A stretch of DNA of 64,000 nucleotides from Cellulomonas sp. NS3 (GTDB lineage Bacteria > Actinomycetota > Actinomycetes > Actinomycetales > Cellulomonadaceae), in the NCBI RefSeq assembly GCF_024757985.1, contig NZ_CP103289.1, forward strand, positions 1,426,001 through 1,490,000, written 5' to 3'. Within the stretch, counting starts at the first letter, position 1. Each line of letters opens with the position of its first letter. Under the pieces are notes generated by a model, which ran no database searches, had not been told where the DNA came from, and worked only from the letters and a program-made list of their open reading frames with translations. A program made the translations under genes and the position numbers. Below, piece after piece: positions 42,448-50,709 of the stretch.

Positions 42448-42860
42448 CTGCTGCCCAGGTGGAGGACCTCGTGACCGACGGCGAGCTGACGTGGGTCGAG
42501 GTGTGCCGGCTCGACGACCTCGCCCCCGAGCGCGGCGCGGCGGCGCTCGTCGGCGGCGACCAGGTCGCGCTCGTCCGGCTGCTCGACGACCGCGTGCTGG
42601 CGGTCCAGCAGCTCGACCCGTTCTGCGGCGCGTACGTGATGTCGCGCGGCATCGTGGGCACCCGGTCGGTCGACGGTGTCGACGTCCCGACCGTCGCGTC
42701 GCCGATGTACAAGCAGGTGTTCGACCTCACGACCGGCCGGTGCCTCGACGCCGTCGGCAAGGAGCCCGTCGACCTGCGGACGTGGCCGGTGCGCGTCGTG
42801 GCCGGCTCGGTGCAGGTCGGCGTCGCGGCCGGCTCGGTCGCCGTCGGGGGTGCCGGGTGA
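42444..42860 (+). CDS. nirD: nitrite reductase small subunit NirD
   Basis: The 138-residue protein is a NirD Rieske-fold subunit: LTWVEVCRLDDLAPERGAAALVGGDQVALVRLLDDRVLAVQQLDPFCGAYVMSRGIVG is followed by VASPMYKQVFDLTTGRCLD. As in other NirD proteins, the two Cys-x-His Rieske motifs are not present, so it binds no iron-sulfur cluster. It stabilises NirB. GTG 42444 overlaps the nirB stop (GTGA), and its own stop overlaps the next GTG. Confidence 0.95.
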   Translation: MTAAQVEDLVTDGELTWVEVCRLDDLAPERGAAALVGGDQVALVRLLDDRVLAVQQLDPFCGAYVMSRGIVGTRSVDGVDVPTVASPMYKQVFDLTTGRCLDAVGKEPVDLRTWPVRVVAGSVQVGVAAGSVAVGGAG

Positions 42861-44188
42861 CGGCGCTGCTCGGGCTCCGGCTGACCGGCCGGCGCGTCGT
42901 CGTCGCGGGCGGCGGCCCGGTCGCGGCCCGGCTCGTGCAGGACCTGCTCGTCGAGGGCCCGCGCGTCCTCGTGGTCGCCCCGCAGCTGTGCGAGGCGCTG
43001 CTCGACATGCACCGCTGGGGGCTCGTCGAGTGGCGCGCGGCGGAGGTCCGCGCGAAGGACCTCGACGGCGCGTGGCTCGTGCAGACCGCGACCGGTGACC
43101 GGGCGACGGACGCCGCGGTCGCCGGGTGGGCCGAGGAGCGCCGGGTCTTCTGCGTGACGTCGGGCGACGTGCGCGGCGGGACGGCCCGCACGCCCGCCAC
43201 GACCCGCCTCGGGGACGTCCTCGTGGGGGTCGTGGCGACGTCGGCCGCGGCCGGGGCGTCACGGGGCTCACCCGGCGGGCCCGGCGCGGCGAGCGCCTCC
43301 GGGCCCGCGGACGCCCGCCGGATCGCCGGCGTGCGCGACTCGATCGCCGCGCACCTGCGCCGGGGCGGTGCCGACCTGCGTCGCCGCCGAGCGCCGGTGC
43401 CCGGGCAGGGCCGGGTCGTGCTCGTCGGCGGGGGACCGGGCGCGGTCGACCTGCTGACCGTCCGGGCGCGTCAGGCGCTCGCCGAGGCGGACGTCGTCGT
43501 GACCGACCGCCTCGGCCCGACGGCGGTGCTCGACGAGCTGCCCGCCGACGTCGAGGTGATCGACGTCGGCAAGACCCCCGGCAACCACGCCGTCCCGCAG
43601 CACGAGATCAACCGGATCCTCGTCGAGCGGGCCCAGCGCGGCGAGGTCGTCGTGCGCCTCAAGGGCGGCGACCCGTTCGTCTACGGGCGCGGCGGCGAGG
43701 AGGTGCTCGCGTGCCGCGAGGCCGGGGTGCCCGTGACCGTCGTCCCCGGCGTGAGCAGCGCGTTCGCCGTCCCCGTTGCGGCCGGCATCCCGCTCACGCA
43801 CCGCGGGACCGTGGGCTCGGTGCAGGTCGTCAACGGGCACGACGGGCTCTCCCGCGCCGCGCTCGCCGGGCTGTGCGACGCGTCGCTGACCCTCGTGGTG
43901 CTCATGGGCGTCAGCATGCTCGACGAGCTCGTCGCGACCGCGCTCGGCGCCGGCACCGACCCGGCGACCCCCGTCGCGATCATCGAGAGCGGCACGCTCG
44001 ACGCGCAGCGCGTGACCCGCGCCCCGCTCGACGGGATCGCCGCCGCGGCCCGCGAGGCGGGCGTGCGCGCGCCCGCCGTCATCGTCGTCGGAGCGGTCGC
44101 GGCCGACGGCCTCCTGGTGCCCCCGCCGCCGCCGGACGACGGGCCCGACACACGACCGACATCCGGCCAGGACACAATGACCTCGTGA
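42857..44188 (+). CDS. CysG-like uroporphyrinogen-III methyltransferase / precorrin-2 dehydrogenase
   Basis: The 443-residue protein joins two siroheme activities. Residues 1-130 resemble the precorrin-2 dehydrogenase part of CysG (LRLTGRRVVVAGGGPVAARLVQDLLVEG). A Gly/Ala/Ser-rich linker follows, and residues 185-430 are a SUMT/CobA methyltransferase: VVLVGGGPGAVDLLTVRARQALAEADVVVTDRL, RLKGGDPFVYGRGGEEVLA, VVPGVSSAFAVPVAAGIPLTHRG. It makes precorrin-2 from uroporphyrinogen III with SAM and may oxidise it with NAD+, supplying siroheme to NirB. It overlaps nirD and the NnaR-like gene by 4 bases each. Iron insertion is probably done by the CbiX-like protein of the same operon. Confidence 0.92.
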   Translation: MTALLGLRLTGRRVVVAGGGPVAARLVQDLLVEGPRVLVVAPQLCEALLDMHRWGLVEWRAAEVRAKDLDGAWLVQTATGDRATDAAVAGWAEERRVFCVTSGDVRGGTARTPATTRLGDVLVGVVATSAAAGASRGSPGGPGAASASGPADARRIAGVRDSIAAHLRRGGADLRRRRAPVPGQGRVVLVGGGPGAVDLLTVRARQALAEADVVVTDRLGPTAVLDELPADVEVIDVGKTPGNHAVPQHEINRILVERAQRGEVVVRLKGGDPFVYGRGGEEVLACREAGVPVTVVPGVSSAFAVPVAAGIPLTHRGTVGSVQVVNGHDGLSRAALAGLCDASLTLVVLMGVSMLDELVATALGAGTDPATPVAIIESGTLDAQRVTRAPLDGIAAAAREAGVRAPAVIVVGAVAADGLLVPPPPPDDGPDTRPTSGQDTMTS

Positions 44189-45303
44189 GCGACCACATCG
44201 ACCAGACCATGGCGGGGGTCGTCGTGCTCGTGACCGCGGACCGCCGGTCGGCCGAGCTCGGCGCGGCCCTCGCCCGCCGCGGCGCCGTGATCCGGCACGC
44301 CCCGGCCCTCAGCATGGTCCCCAACCAGGACGACGCCGCGCTCATCGCGGGCACCCGCGCGCTCCTCGCCGACCCGCCCGACGTCGTCGTCGTCACGACC
44401 GGCATCGGCTTCCGCGGCTGGATCGAGGCGGCCGACGCCGTCGGCATCGCCGACCAGCTCACCACCGTGCTCCGACGTGCCCGGATCGTCGCGCGCGGGC
44501 CCAAGGCGCGCGGGGCGATCCAGGCCGCGGGGCTCCAGGCCGACTGGGTGGCGGAGTCCGAGACGAGCGCCGAGATCGCCCAGGTGCTGCTCGACGAGGG
44601 CGTCGCCGGGCTCAGGGTCGCCGTGCAGCACCACGGTGCGGGGGCCGACGGGCTCGACCGCGCGTTCGAGGTCGCGGGCGCGCAGGTCCGCAGCCTCGTC
44701 GTGTACCGCTGGGGCCCGCCGCCCGACCCGGAGGCGCTCACCGCGTCGGTGCGGGCGGTCGCCGCGGGGGAGATCGACGCCGTGGTGTTCACGTCGGCGC
44801 CCGGCGCGGCCGCGTGGCTCGCGGCCGCCGAGGAGGCCGGCGTCCTGCCGACCGTCGTGCGGCTCGCCGGGCGCGGGCAGGTCGTCACCGCGGCGGTCGG
44901 ACCGGTCACCGCGAAGCCGCTCGTCGAGCACGGGATCACCCCGATCGTCCCGGACCGCGGCCGGCTCGGGTCGCTCGTGCGCACGCTCGTCGCGCACTAC
45001 GGCGGGCTGCAGACGCTCGACACGGTCGCGGGCCCGCTCCAGGTGCACCGGGGCGCCGCGGTGCTCGACGGCCGGGTGCTCCCGCTCTCGCCGTCGGGCC
45101 TCGAGGTCCTGCGGCTGCTCGCCGCGGCGCGCGGGGCCGTCGTCCCGCGCTCCGACCTGCTCTCCGTGCTGCCGGGCGACTCGCAGGACCCGCACGCCGC
45201 CGAGGTCGCCGTCGCGCGGCTCCGGGAGGCCACCGGCAGCAGGGCCCTGATCCGCACGGTGGTCAAGCGTGGCTACCGGCTCGAGCTCGTGAGCGAGGGA
45301 TGA
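44185..45303 (+). CDS. nnaR: HemD-like/winged-helix regulator of nitrate assimilation (NnaR type)
   Basis: The 372-residue protein couples a uroporphyrinogen-III-synthase (HemD) fold (about 10-265: VVLVTADRRSAELGAALARRGAVIRHAP, VVVTTGIGFRGWIEAADA, RIVARGPKARGAIQAAGLQ, VVFTSAPGAAAWLAA) to an OmpR-type winged helix at the C-terminus (about 280-370: VLDGRVLPLSPSGLEVLRLLAAARGAVVPRSDLLSVLPG and the wing VVKRGYRLEL). This architecture is that of NnaR, known in Streptomyces coelicolor as a co-activator with GlnR of nitrate/nitrite genes. Its place in the nirBD-siroheme operon makes the same role likely. The HemD part may sense tetrapyrrole rather than catalyse; activity as a synthase cannot be excluded. 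It overlaps both neighbours by 4 bases. Confidence 0.88.
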   Translation: MSDHIDQTMAGVVVLVTADRRSAELGAALARRGAVIRHAPALSMVPNQDDAALIAGTRALLADPPDVVVVTTGIGFRGWIEAADAVGIADQLTTVLRRARIVARGPKARGAIQAAGLQADWVAESETSAEIAQVLLDEGVAGLRVAVQHHGAGADGLDRAFEVAGAQVRSLVVYRWGPPPDPEALTASVRAVAAGEIDAVVFTSAPGAAAWLAAAEEAGVLPTVVRLAGRGQVVTAAVGPVTAKPLVEHGITPIVPDRGRLGSLVRTLVAHYGGLQTLDTVAGPLQVHRGAAVLDGRVLPLSPSGLEVLRLLAAARGAVVPRSDLLSVLPGDSQDPHAAEVAVARLREATGSRALIRTVVKRGYRLELVSEG

Positions 45304-46022
45304 TGATGACGCACACGACGCCACCGGTGCTCGTGGGGTGCTCGCACGGCACCGACAGCGTGGCCGGCCGGGCCGCGATCCGCTCGATCCTCGACGCGAT
45401 CCGGCGGCAGCGCCCCGACCTGGACGTGCGCGAGGCGTTCGTCGACGTCCAGCAGCCCGAGGTCCCGGACGTGGTCGCGGGCGCGGTCGAGCGGGACGGC
45501 TCGACGGCCGTCGTCGTGCCGCTCCTGCTCTCGGTGGGCTTCCACGTGCGCGTCGACATCGCCGAGTCCGTCGAGGGGCACCCGGCCGTCGCCGCCGCGC
45601 CGCTCGGCCCGGACCCGCGCCTCGTGGACCTGCTCGCGGACCGCCTCGCCGAGGCCGGGCTGCGGGACGACGACGCCGTCGTGCTGGCCGCGGCCGGCTC
45701 GACCGACCCCGCGGCCGCGGTGGCGGTCGAGGCGGTCGGCTCGGGGCTCGCGGAGCGGCTCGGCCGCGGCGTGCACATCGGCTACGGCGCGGGCACGACG
45801 CCCCGCGTCCCGGAGGCCGTAGCAGCGGCGCGGGCCACCGGGGCGCCGCGCGTGGTCGTCGCCGCGTACCTGCTCGCGCCCGGCTTCTTCCACGACCGGG
45901 TGCTCGAGGCCGGTGGCGACGTCGTCAGCGCGCCGCTCGCCCCCGACGACCGGCTCGCCGCGATCGCGCTCGACCGGTACGCGGCGGCGTGCGCGCGGCT
46001 CGAGGCTCCTGCCGCGCGCTGA
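45300..46022 (+). CDS. sirohydrochlorin chelatase, CbiX/SirB-like
   Basis: The 240-residue protein is a class II chelatase with two half-domains. The first begins VLVGCSHGTDSVAGRAAI (catalytic-type His in CSHGT) and continues VREAFVDVQQPEVPDVV and VVVPLLLSVGFHVRVDI. The second begins VVLAAAGSTDPAAA and continues VVVAAYLLAPGFFHDRVLE. It should insert Fe2+ into sirohydrochlorin to give siroheme for NirB. The start overlaps the NnaR-type stop; three consecutive ATGs (45300, 45303, 45306) are possible, the first giving the 4-base overlap. It is the last gene of the nirB operon, and a tandem repeat begins at its stop codon. Confidence 0.9.
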   Translation: MMMTHTTPPVLVGCSHGTDSVAGRAAIRSILDAIRRQRPDLDVREAFVDVQQPEVPDVVAGAVERDGSTAVVVPLLLSVGFHVRVDIAESVEGHPAVAAAPLGPDPRLVDLLADRLAEAGLRDDDAVVLAAAGSTDPAAAVAVEAVGSGLAERLGRGVHIGYGAGTTPRVPEAVAAARATGAPRVVVAAYLLAPGFFHDRVLEAGGDVVSAPLAPDDRLAAIALDRYAAACARLEAPAAR

Positions 46023-46130
46023 GACGGCTGGACGTACGGGTCGTGGTGCAGCGGCTGGACGTCCGGGTCGTGCGCTGAGAGGGGTGGACGTACGGGTCGT
46101 GCGCTGAGACGGGCGGACGGGCAGCTCGTC
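46016..46130 (+). repeat. four imperfect 26-30 bp tandem repeats starting at the cbiX-like stop
   Basis: Units begin at 46016, 46046, 46072 and 46101 and share GCGCTGAGACGGCTGGAC followed by GTACGGGTCGTG. The first unit includes the TGA of the chelatase gene. Unit length is not a multiple of three in every copy and no frame or ribosome site is convincing, so it is non-coding. Function unknown; it may act as a 3' element. Confidence 0.7.
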
Positions 46131-46263
46131 CGCGGACGCGGCCGGAGGCGCCCGTCGCGCACCGGGACCGTGGCTCTGCCCTTCGGCTGCCCCTGCGGCC
46201 CGGACGGCGCCGGCGACGTGTCCGGCCCTTGACCGCGCGTCCGCCTGGCCCTAGAACGGCCGC

Positions 46264-47022
46264 ATGCCCGCGTCCCGGACGACCCGCCACCGCGCCCTGC
46301 TCGTCGTGCTGCCGCTCGCGGCCCTCCTCGGCGCGTGCGGGGGAGCGGACGGCGGCGCGGACGGCGGCGCGGACGCGGGGCCGACCGCTGACGCCGCGCC
46401 GACCGGCCCCCGGGCGATCGACACACCCGACTGCGTGCCCTCGGGCGCGCGCGCGGTCGCGACCGGCCCCGAGGACGAGCCCGTCGTGGTCGTGACGCTC
46501 GGCGACGGCACGAACGGCCTGGTCTTCGCGCCGCAGTCCGGCGACACGTACTGCGAGTGGGTGCCGACGCTCGAGGCGTACGCGGCGCAGGGCTACACCG
46601 TGACGTCGTTCGCGTGGTCCGGCGACGCCGCGGCCTCGCTGCGCAGCGCCGTCGAGGTCCTGCTCGGGGAGGGGGTCGACGCCTACGCGCTCGTCGGGTC
46701 CTCGGTCGGCGCCGCGATTTCTGCGGCCCTCGCAGACGACCTCGAACCGGCGCCCGCGGGCGTGCTCGCGCTCAGCCCGGCCGCGGTGTCCGACGCGGGC
46801 TCCGCCGCCTCGGCGGACTCGGCGTACACAGGACCGCTCCTCGTGATCGGCAGCGCGGCGGACAACGCGACCGCGGCGCGCCGGGTCGCCCGCTCCGACG
46901 ACCCGACGACGTACCTCGAGATCCCGGGCGGCGCGCACGGGCTGGCGATGCTCACGACCGACTCCGGGCCGCTGGTCGAGGAGCGCATGAGCGCGTTCCT
47001 CGCCGGGCTCTTCGCCGGATGA
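46264..47022 (+). CDS. lipoprotein with alpha/beta-hydrolase-like fold
   Basis: The 252-residue protein has a lipoprotein signal with lipobox LGAC (C25), followed by a GGADGGADGGAD repeat and an Ala/Pro tail to about 50. The globular part has alternating strands and helices: VVVVTLGDGTNGLVFAPQSG, a nucleophile-elbow-like VGSSVGAAIS (G-x-S-x-G) near 143, GPLLVIGSAADNATAARRVA near 196 and GGAHGLAML with a C-terminal His near 230. These would make a Ser/Asp/His triad, so it is a surface-anchored hydrolase-like protein of unknown substrate. A pair of cysteines (60 and 98) could form a disulfide. Confidence 0.72.
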   Translation: MPASRTTRHRALLVVLPLAALLGACGGADGGADGGADAGPTADAAPTGPRAIDTPDCVPSGARAVATGPEDEPVVVVTLGDGTNGLVFAPQSGDTYCEWVPTLEAYAAQGYTVTSFAWSGDAAASLRSAVEVLLGEGVDAYALVGSSVGAAISAALADDLEPAPAGVLALSPAAVSDAGSAASADSAYTGPLLVIGSAADNATAARRVARSDDPTTYLEIPGGAHGLAMLTTDSGPLVEERMSAFLAGLFAG

Positions 47023-47130
47023 CGGCAGCGCGGGCGGGCGCCGGCTGACGTGCCCTGGCGGACGTCGCCCTGGCGGACGGCGCCCAGGACGGACCGCGTC
47101 CCGTGATCGGCAGCGGCCGCGGGCGCGGCG

Positions 47131-47700
47131 TCAGAGGAAGCGCAGCGGGTCGAACTCGTCGAGCGGGATGATCCGCAGGCGCGGGAGCTGGACGTTGAAC
47201 GCCTTGACGTCGGTCTCGAGGTCGAACACCTCGAGCCCACGGTCCGCGAGCTGGGCGAGCGCGGAGCTCGTGAACTCGCGGAACGCGAGCAGCCCGACGT
47301 GGCGGTCGGTGCCGAGCAGGGCCTCGACCTCGGGCGTGAAGTCGCCGTCGTGGCTCGCGAGGAGCACGTCCCCGGGCCGGTCGGCGAGCGCCGTGAGCGT
47401 GCGCTTGATGCCGATGTCGACGACCTTCTCGTAGCTCTCGCCGGCGAGGGGGATCGGCTGGAACCCGATCGCGACGAGGGCCTGCACGAAGGACATCGGC
47501 ATCGTGCCGTTGGACGCGTTGAGGAAGAACAGCCCCTTCGCGTTGCCGCCCCACGCGCGCTGCGCGAAGTCGAGCACCCGCTCCCAGCGCGGACGCTGCT
47601 CGGGGGTCGGGCGACCGCTGAGGATCGACGAGCCGAGAGTGGCGTCGATGTTCTCGCCGTCGACCAGGACGTAGGTGGTGCGCGGCGCCGGCGTCTCCAT
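47131..47700 (-). CDS. NYN-domain protein (PIN-like, putative RNase)
   Basis: The 189-residue protein is a NYN (LabA/DUF88) domain. The first acidic site is YVLVDGENIDATLG near 11, and the second is LLASHDGDFTPEVEALL near 115; GFQPIPLAGESYEKVVDIGIKRTLTALADR lies between. These Asp residues form the metal-binding pocket of PIN/NYN nucleases. A WERVLDFAQRAWGGNAKGLFFLN region near 45 is typical of the longer bacterial NYN group. TACGCT lies exactly 6 bases before ATG 47700, a leaderless start. Its RNA target is unknown. It is convergent with the lipoprotein gene. Confidence 0.85.
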   Translation of the reverse strand: METPAPRTTYVLVDGENIDATLGSSILSGRPTPEQRPRWERVLDFAQRAWGGNAKGLFFLNASNGTMPMSFVQALVAIGFQPIPLAGESYEKVVDIGIKRTLTALADRPGDVLLASHDGDFTPEVEALLGTDRHVGLLAFREFTSSALAQLADRGLEVFDLETDVKAFNVQLPRLRIIPLDEFDPLRFL

Positions 47701-47804
47701 CGGCCCAGCGTACGGCCGTCGTGCGGCCCGCGGGCAGGTCCGCGGTCCGCGGGGGTCCGCACGGGAACGGCCGTCCGCGTCAGGACCGCAGGCCGCGCGC
47801 GGGA

Positions 47805-47848
47805 CGCGCGAGGGCCCGGCACGCCGTGGCGTACCGGGCCCTCGCGCG
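47805..47848. terminator. long hairpin downstream of the FKBP gene
   Basis: A perfect 15-bp stem (47805-47819 with 47834-47848) continues after one mismatch into ACGCC/GGCGT, leaving a 2-base loop. It begins 14 bases after the minus-strand FKBP stop and is the probable terminator for that gene. Confidence 0.75.
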
Positions 47849-47861
47849 AGCCGTGCGCTCG

Positions 47862-48752
47862 CTACGGCTGGTCGATCAGGTCGATGACGACCGCGATCGC
47901 CGGGCTGGCCTCGGCCGACGGGATCTGCAGAAGGACGCGGCTGCCGAGCGGCACCCCGACCAGGCCGGCGAACGTCGGCTCGTCCGGGGAGACGGGGAAC
48001 GCCTGCGGGGTGCCGTCCTCCCACGAGCTGCCGATGCTCGACCCGGCCCAGTCGACGCCCGAGTACTGGGCGATGAGCTGGCCCTCGGCGACGGGCTCGC
48101 CCGTGCCCTCGGCGAGCACGGTCGTGACGACCTCGGTCGGCTCGGGCGACCCGGCCGGCACGGTCACGGTCGCCTCGCTGCCGAGCTCACCGGTGACCTG
48201 CGGGGCGACCGAGGCCGCGGCGGCGGCGTCCGGCTCCGCGTCGGCCTCGGCGCTCGCGTCCGCGCTGTAGCTGCCCAGCACGTCGACCACGAAGACGATC
48301 GTGTCGGTGCCCTCGATGCCCGCCTGCTCGTTGCCCTCCTCGCCGTAGCCCTCCTCGGGCGGCAGCGAGAGCAGCACGCGGCTGCCCACCTTGACCCCCG
48401 CGAGCCCCTTGGCCCAGCCCGGGACCAGCTGGCCGAGGGAGATGGTGAGCGGCTGCGGCTCGGCCTCGCCCTTCGGGTCGTAGGAGTTGTCGAAGACCTC
48501 GCCGTCCCAGACCTGACCCAGGTAGTCGGCGACGATGAGGTCGGTCTCGGTGACCTCAGGGCCGTCGCCCTCCGAGATGACGTCGGTCGTGAGCTCCGCG
48601 GGGGGCTCGGCGTCGGGGAAGGTGATCTCGGGCTTGTCGCCGAACTCACCGCTCGCGGTCGGCAGCGAGCTCTCGGGCTCGCTCGCGCCGCACCCGGCGA
48701 GGACGAGGGCGGCGGCGAGGACGGTGCTCGCGAGGACGGGGCGACGGCGCAC
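47862..48752 (-). CDS. FKBP-type peptidyl-prolyl isomerase lipoprotein, two domains
   Basis: The 296-residue protein has a lipoprotein signal with LAGC (C21). An FKBP domain follows (about 55-165: EGDGPEVTETDLIVADYLGQVWDGEVFDNSYD, SLGQLVPGWAKGLAGVKVGSRVLLSLPPEEGYG). An acidic Ala-rich linker leads to a second, more divergent FKBP-like domain (about 190-296: EGTGEPVAEGQLIAQYSGVDW, FAGLVGVPLGSRVLLQIPS). It should assist folding of exported proteins on the outer face of the membrane. The second domain lacks several aromatic pocket residues and may bind rather than isomerise. GTG 48752 has a TGGAG site. A strong hairpin follows the gene. Confidence 0.9.
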   Translation of the reverse strand: MRRRPVLASTVLAAALVLAGCGASEPESSLPTASGEFGDKPEITFPDAEPPAELTTDVISEGDGPEVTETDLIVADYLGQVWDGEVFDNSYDPKGEAEPQPLTISLGQLVPGWAKGLAGVKVGSRVLLSLPPEEGYGEEGNEQAGIEGTDTIVFVVDVLGSYSADASAEADAEPDAAAAASVAPQVTGELGSEATVTVPAGSPEPTEVVTTVLAEGTGEPVAEGQLIAQYSGVDWAGSSIGSSWEDGTPQAFPVSPDEPTFAGLVGVPLGSRVLLQIPSAEASPAIAVVIDLIDQP

Positions 48753-49070
48753 GTGACGGCTCCAGGTCGAGGGCTCCCGACGCCGGTGTGCGCACGAGAG
48801 GGCCGCTCCGGCGCCGATCGACGCCGTACGGCCGAACCCAGCATGCCTCCTCGGAGGTTCCGGACGAAACGGTGGACCGGCGACCGGGCGTGGGTCACAG
48901 GTCCCGGGGGACCTCCGACCCACGATCTCCCGGGCCCGCGCGCGCACGATGGGAGGCAGGGGCGAGGAGCGGCGCACGGTCCTCCCGGATCGCGCGGAGG
49001 ACCGCCGAGCGCCCCGGCGCACGAGCGCACGCACGCGCACCGGAACCGTCGGCAGACAGAGGTGAGAGCA
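48753..49070. other. 318-bp divergent intergenic region
   Basis: It lies between the FKBP gene (minus) and the flavodoxin-like gene (plus). It carries one clear dyad, AGGTCC (48899-48904) and GGACCT (48909-48914) around CGGG, which may be an operator. The rest holds no coding frame, RNA gene or repeat that I can support. Confidence 0.4.
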
Positions 49071-49577
49071 GTGAAGATCCTGGTCACAGCGGCATCCCGG
49101 CACGGCGCGACGCAGGAGATCGGCGCCGTCGTGGCGCGAGCGCTCGCCGAGGCGGGGCACGAGGTCGACGAGCGGTCCCCGGCCGACGTGCGGAGCCTCG
49201 ACGGGTACGACGCCGTGGTCCTCGGCTCCGCCGTGTACACCGCTCACTGGATCCCCGAGGCCCGGGACCTCGCGGTGCGGCTGCGCGACGAGCTGCGTGA
49301 GCGGCCCGTCTGGCTCTTCTCGTCGGGCCTCGCGACGCAGCCCGCCGCCTCCGCGAACTCCCCGCACGAGGTCGCACGGCTGCGCGAGGACGTCGGCGCC
49401 GTCGCGCACCGCAGCTTCGCGGGCCGGCTCGACCGGAGCGTGCTCTCGTTCACCGAGCGCACGATCATCGCCGGCGCACGGGCCCGCGAGGGCGACCACC
49501 GCGACCTCGACGCGGTCCGCCGCTGGGGTCAGCAGATCGCGGTCGAGCTCGCGACCCGCGCGGTCCCGGTGGCCTGA
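49071..49577 (+). CDS. flavodoxin-domain protein (HemG-like)
   Basis: The 168-residue protein is a flavodoxin-fold domain: ILVTAASRHGATQEIGAVVARALAEAGHEVDER carries the FMN phosphate loop, and DAVVLGSAVYTAHWIPEARDLAVRLRDEL contains the isoalloxazine-contact loop. It resembles menaquinone-dependent protoporphyrinogen oxidase HemG, but the key C-terminal features are not certain. Ferrochelatase and coproheme decarboxylase lie 1.1-2.2 kb downstream, which keeps a haem or redox role possible; coproheme-pathway bacteria normally use HemY instead. GTG 49071 follows a GAGGTGAG site. The stop is 4 bases from the convergent kinase. Confidence 0.78.
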   Translation: MKILVTAASRHGATQEIGAVVARALAEAGHEVDERSPADVRSLDGYDAVVLGSAVYTAHWIPEARDLAVRLRDELRERPVWLFSSGLATQPAASANSPHEVARLREDVGAVAHRSFAGRLDRSVLSFTERTIIAGARAREGDHRDLDAVRRWGQQIAVELATRAVPVA

Positions 49578-49581
49578 GCGC

Positions 49582-50487
49582 TCAGCCGAGCCGCGCCGCG
49601 ACGCGGTCCCACAGCGCGGGGCGCCGCAGCCGGCGCAGGCGCTCGGCGACCTCCGTGGTGCTGGGCCGCATCGTCGGGTCGCTCGCGGTCATCTCCTGGA
49701 GCAGCGAGCACCACGTCGGGCCCAGCGAGTCGGGCACCTCGGGGGACTCGAGCAGGCGCGCGAGCGAGCTCGAGAGCGCCTCGCCCGGGTAGGCGCGCTC
49801 GCCGGTGAGGCACTCGAGCAGCACGAGCCCGAGCGAGTAGACGTCCGACGTGGCGCCGAGCGGGCGCCCGAGCGCCTGCTCGGGGCTCAGGTAGCTCGCC
49901 GTCCCGAGCGTGCGGCCGGCGGAGGTCTCCCCGGACGTGGGGCCGCCGAGCGCCTGCGCGATGCCGAAGTCGGCGAGCTTCGTGGCCGTCGCCGGCGCCT
50001 CGGCGTCGCCGGACAGCACCGGCTCGTGCGCGAGCAGGATGTTCGCGGGCTTGAGGTCGCGGTGCACGACCCCGGCCGCGTGCGCGTGACCGAGCGCCTC
50101 GGCGAGCTGGCGGCCGATGTCGGCGACCTCGACCGGGTCGATCGGGCCGGCGTCGAGGCGCTCGCGCAGCGTCACGCCGTCGACGAGCTCCATGACGAGG
50201 TACGCGAGCGGCTCGCCCTCGGGCCCCTGGTCGGCGCCGACGTCGAGCAGGGCGACCAGCCCGGGGTGCGAGAGGCTCGCGAGCACGCGCGCCTCGCCGG
50301 CGTACCGGCCGATGTCGCGCGCGGGGACGCCCTCGAGCGAGAAGACCTTGAGCGCGACGGGTCGGCGCAGGCGGACGTCGGTCGCGGCGAAGACGGTCCC
50401 CATGCCGCCGTGCCCCAGGGTTCCGTCGATGCGGTAGCGACGGCCCAGGGCATGGCCCACGAGTGCGTCGAGGCGGGTCGGGTCCAC
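49582..50487 (-). CDS. Ser/Thr protein kinase, PknB-like, soluble
   Basis: The 301-residue protein is almost only a Hanks-type kinase domain: Gly-loop GHGGMGTVFAATD near 22, catalytic Lys in VALKVFS, HRDLKPANILL (catalytic loop) near 135, DFGIAQALGG near 173, TASYLSPEQALG near 194 and DVYSLGLVLLECLTGERAYPG near 210. No membrane helix or PASTA repeats follow, so it is cytosolic. GTG 50487 is preferred for its GGGAG site 8 bases upstream; ATG 50520 would add 11 residues with no usable site. Targets unknown. Confidence 0.9.
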   Translation of the reverse strand: MDPTRLDALVGHALGRRYRIDGTLGHGGMGTVFAATDVRLRRPVALKVFSLEGVPARDIGRYAGEARVLASLSHPGLVALLDVGADQGPEGEPLAYLVMELVDGVTLRERLDAGPIDPVEVADIGRQLAEALGHAHAAGVVHRDLKPANILLAHEPVLSGDAEAPATATKLADFGIAQALGGPTSGETSAGRTLGTASYLSPEQALGRPLGATSDVYSLGLVLLECLTGERAYPGEALSSSLARLLESPEVPDSLGPTWCSLLQEMTASDPTMRPSTTEVAERLRRLRRPALWDRVAARLG

Positions 50488-50697
50488 GCGGCTTGCTCCC
50501 TCGTCCTGTGTGCGCTGCATGCCTTGTGCGTACGCCCCGGAACGCGCCCCACGCCCCGGGATCCCCTCCAGCACGGTAGGAGGTCGGGGGCCCGCGTGCA
50601 TCCCGGCGACCGGGTGGAAATGCGGATCTGACAGCCCGTCGCGACAACGTCACGGCGGGCCGGACCGCCGTCACCGGGCCGCTCCGCCGGGCGGTGG

Positions 50698-50703
50698 GAT
50701 GAT
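50698..50703 (+). promoter_or_regulatory. -10-like GATGAT of the ferrochelatase gene
   Basis: GATGAT ends exactly 6 bases before GTG 50710. With no Shine-Dalgarno sequence present, a leaderless start is likely. Confidence 0.4.
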
Positions 50704-50709
50704 TCTCTG

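Noticed and set aside
46016-46130. A CRISPR array
   Set aside because: Repeats are contiguous and degenerate, with no unique spacers and no cas genes. The same holds for 62325-62408.
47040-47095. Direct repeat GCCCTGGCGGACG in the spacer after the lipoprotein gene
   Set aside because: Only two copies of about 13 bases in GC-rich DNA; likely chance.
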